A stretch of DNA of 64,000 bases, from NCBI RefSeq assembly GCF_963576675.1, contig NC_088911.1, positions 80,939,256 through 81,003,255 of the forward strand, given 5' to 3'. A program made the position numbers and the translations under genes. Shown here piece by piece: positions 61,790 through 64,000 of this stretch (within the stretch, counting starts at the first letter, position 1; each line of letters starts with the position of its first letter). Source of the DNA: Euphorbia lathyris (lineage: Eukaryota; Streptophyta; Magnoliopsida; Malpighiales; Euphorbiaceae). A model generated the notes under the pieces. It saw only the letters and a program-made list of their open reading frames with translations, was not told where the DNA came from and ran no database searches.

Positions 61790-61903
61790 GGAGTAATACA
61801 CCAATCAGTCAAAATAATTGTACATACCACTTCATGGGAGATGATTTGTGTAAGGAAAAAAATGTACATGTGACATTAATTGATTTGTTAGGTGTATTAC
61901 TCC
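61790..61903. repeat. 114-bp inverted repeat, unit 7
   Basis: As in unit 1. Confidence 0.5.
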
Positions 61904-62844
61904 TAGAGTATTCTAAATTTTTTTCTTATTATTGAGTTAGTGTCGTGTTCGTGTCATATCAATTATCTAGTTGATATGAAATGAGTCAACTCTAACTCAA
62001 CTCAAAAAAATTTGTGTTATAACTATATATTAACCAAATTGGGTTAGTAATTTTGTATTGTGCTTTCGGATCATATGTAATTTTACTATGTACATATGTT
62101 AATGATGTCATTTAAAAATATAGTAGGATATAGTAATAGTTCTAAATAATTAATGTCGTTTTTGGATTAGCAGCTTAACTATGACCATCCAAAAATCCGC
62201 TAATATATCATTTTAGTTCGTGTAATGTGTTTATAAGTCGCATGCAAAAATATTGAAGGTTCAAGCCATTTTTGCAATTAGTAATTGTAATTTTATTACG
62301 TTTACTAATTAAATGAAATATAAACACATTAGAGAATATGATAATAATTTTAAATATTCATGACATTTTCGAGTTAGCAGGTCAACACCAATTCAACCCT
62401 AAAATTTATGTATCACTTTTCTCTCAACTAAAAAATTACTCCTTACCTACTAAACTAAATTCAAACACTATAATTACATATCGAGTAATCGATCGCGTAT
62501 AAATTTATCATTCCTAGGTTGTTATTGGTAAGATATATAGGAATAAAAGATAGAAATAAGGTTGAACTATGAAGTTTTAATTTTTTTTAAATGACTCGTC
62601 GATGAACAACGATTGTTTCATTAAGTTGAACCTCGGCTCATCTAATGTCCTGGTTCTGCCACTACTGCTATATAATAGAAAATTTGAATGAACTAACTTG
62701 ACAATTATTAAACTGTCATATCAGACATTTCCAAACATATTAATTTGTCGATAAACTGAAGTAGTTTTGCACATTTTTGTGGTTATTATTTCTAACTATA
62801 TTAGTAACATAGTAAATATTTTAGACACTTTGACAAAAAAAAAA

Positions 62845-63071
62845 GTGAGAGAGAGAGAGAGAGGTGGAATGGTTAAGAAGCAAACGGAGAAGAGAATTTG
62901 ACGAAGGGAAAATCAATCAGTGACAGGTCTCACTACACTGATAAACAGGCTGAAAGAGAACGGTGGAGATCGGCAACAAGACTTCATCAGCAGTCGCAAT
63001 CTGAGTGAGGCAATCGGAGTGACGGAAAATGGAGGAGGGAGATGGAGAACGTGTTTTGCCGTGAAAGAGAG
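62845..63071. other. (GA)n tract and GC-richer block, unit 7
   Basis: Counterpart of 3231-3457. Confidence 0.4.
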
Positions 63072-63939
63072 TTTTTATTTGATGAGCTGTTATAAGTGAA
63101 GGACATGTGTCAATTAGTATATGGAAGGTTCTTTTAGTGAGTTGGAGGACCGGGACCTTCCTATAAATTCCCCACCTAATATAGGATCATTATATATGAT
63201 CAAACGGGGGGCAATCATAACTTGATACAGAGACTACATAATAACTATAAATCTAGCCATGCTTTTTGTCATTATATATGGTCAAACGATGGGTAATCAT
63301 GACTCGATATAAACGTATTAAATAGAAAAAAAAAACTATGAGTTATGCTTAAATGTTAGAAGATGAAAAAAGTATTTCATTGTGGTATTAATACCAAACC
63401 ACTTCAAAAAAAAAAAAACTCTAATGTCATTTGCCTTTATAAAAAGGGTCAAATATATGAATATCATAATTAAGTACAAAATTACAACTAAGTCATATCA
63501 CTAAATTTAATTCTTAATATGTCATTATTCTCTCTATATATTATGATTTTATACCATAATTTAAAAATTATAGACTCAAATTCAGAAATTATAAACCTTA
63601 GAAAATATATTCTAGACTTCTAATTTATAAACTCTAATCCTTGAAATATATTAAAATACTGATTTTACTAGTTTGATATAATCCAAAATTATAACTTGTC
63701 ATAGTTGTAAATAGTTTTTAAAATATGAATTTTCTGGGTAATTTTCCCTTATAAAAATGTCATTAACCACATTCAATTCACTCTTAAACAAATTGATTTT
63801 TTTAATTTTTTTCTTACTATTAACTCTTCCAATTCTTTTCTTAAAAAAAACCCTTCCAAATCTTGTCTTTTGTTCTATAATATCACTAACAATTTTTACA
63901 TTTAAAAAAATAATAACTAACAATTTATAAAAAAAAGAA

Positions 63940-64000
63940 GAGTTAAGATGCAAAAATACCCCTAACGTTTTGGGCCAGGAGCAATTTTATCCCTGACGTC
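63940..64000. mobile_element. Mutator-like MITE, unit 7 (left end only)
   Basis: Left terminal repeat of the MITE, running off the window; target duplication at 63931-63939. Confidence 0.65.

Larger units (their letters stand above)
59433..64000 (+). repeat. Array unit 7 (cut by window end)
   Basis: At least 4.57 kb, nearly identical to unit 6 along its length. It differs in having the CCAGGGGCAG form and TTAGACACTTT, both shared with units 1, 3 and 4. The array very likely continues past the window. Confidence 0.9.

Overview
The window is nuclear plant DNA, most likely from a eudicot. It is AT-rich and carries plant transposon families: a Ty3/Gypsy Tat-type gag-pol, a hAT-like element with an 8-bp target duplication, and a Mutator-like MITE with a 9-bp target duplication. 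It also holds an intronless C2H2 zinc-finger gene ending in a plant EAR-type repression motif. The species cannot be named from the sequence. I see no rRNA, tRNA, CRISPR or bacterial features.

Layout. The whole window is a head-to-tail array of seven units of about 5.09 kb, starting at 2, 19400, 24492, 29589, 49246, 54344 and 59433; the last is cut by the window end. Each unit holds, in order: an AT-rich upstream region with a G-box, a TATA box, the 171-codon zinc-finger gene, a 3'UTR hairpin, three tandem repeats of about 150 bp, a 114-bp inverted repeat, a GC-richer block led by a (GA)n tract, and the Mutator-like MITE that closes the unit. Copies 1, 3, 5, 6 and 7 of the gene are open. Copy 2 has a stop inside the zinc finger. 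Copy 4 has a one-base deletion and a late stop.

Units 1 and 4 each carry a 14.6-kb insertion (4419-19004 and 34218-48849) at the same base of the MITE, with the same AATAA target duplication. It was therefore inserted once and then copied in a duplication with an offset of about 29.8 kb. The insertion is a nested composite. The outer element is a minus-strand, apparently non-coding LTR retrotransposon with 1.98-kb LTRs, initiator-Met-tRNA-type primer sites and three LTR pieces. A hAT-like element sits in its middle LTR. A plus-strand Tat gag-pol without LTRs of its own is wedged in the same place, flanked by 1.19-kb direct repeats made of hAT and foreign-LTR sequence. Both gag-pol copies are dead, by different stop codons.

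How it fits together. The only plausible host genes are the zinc-finger copies, probably small nuclear repressors with one finger for DNA or protein binding and a C-terminal EAR tail. Mosaic variants among the units point to unequal crossing-over and gene conversion. The rest is transposon sequence or unassigned AT-rich DNA carried along with the array.
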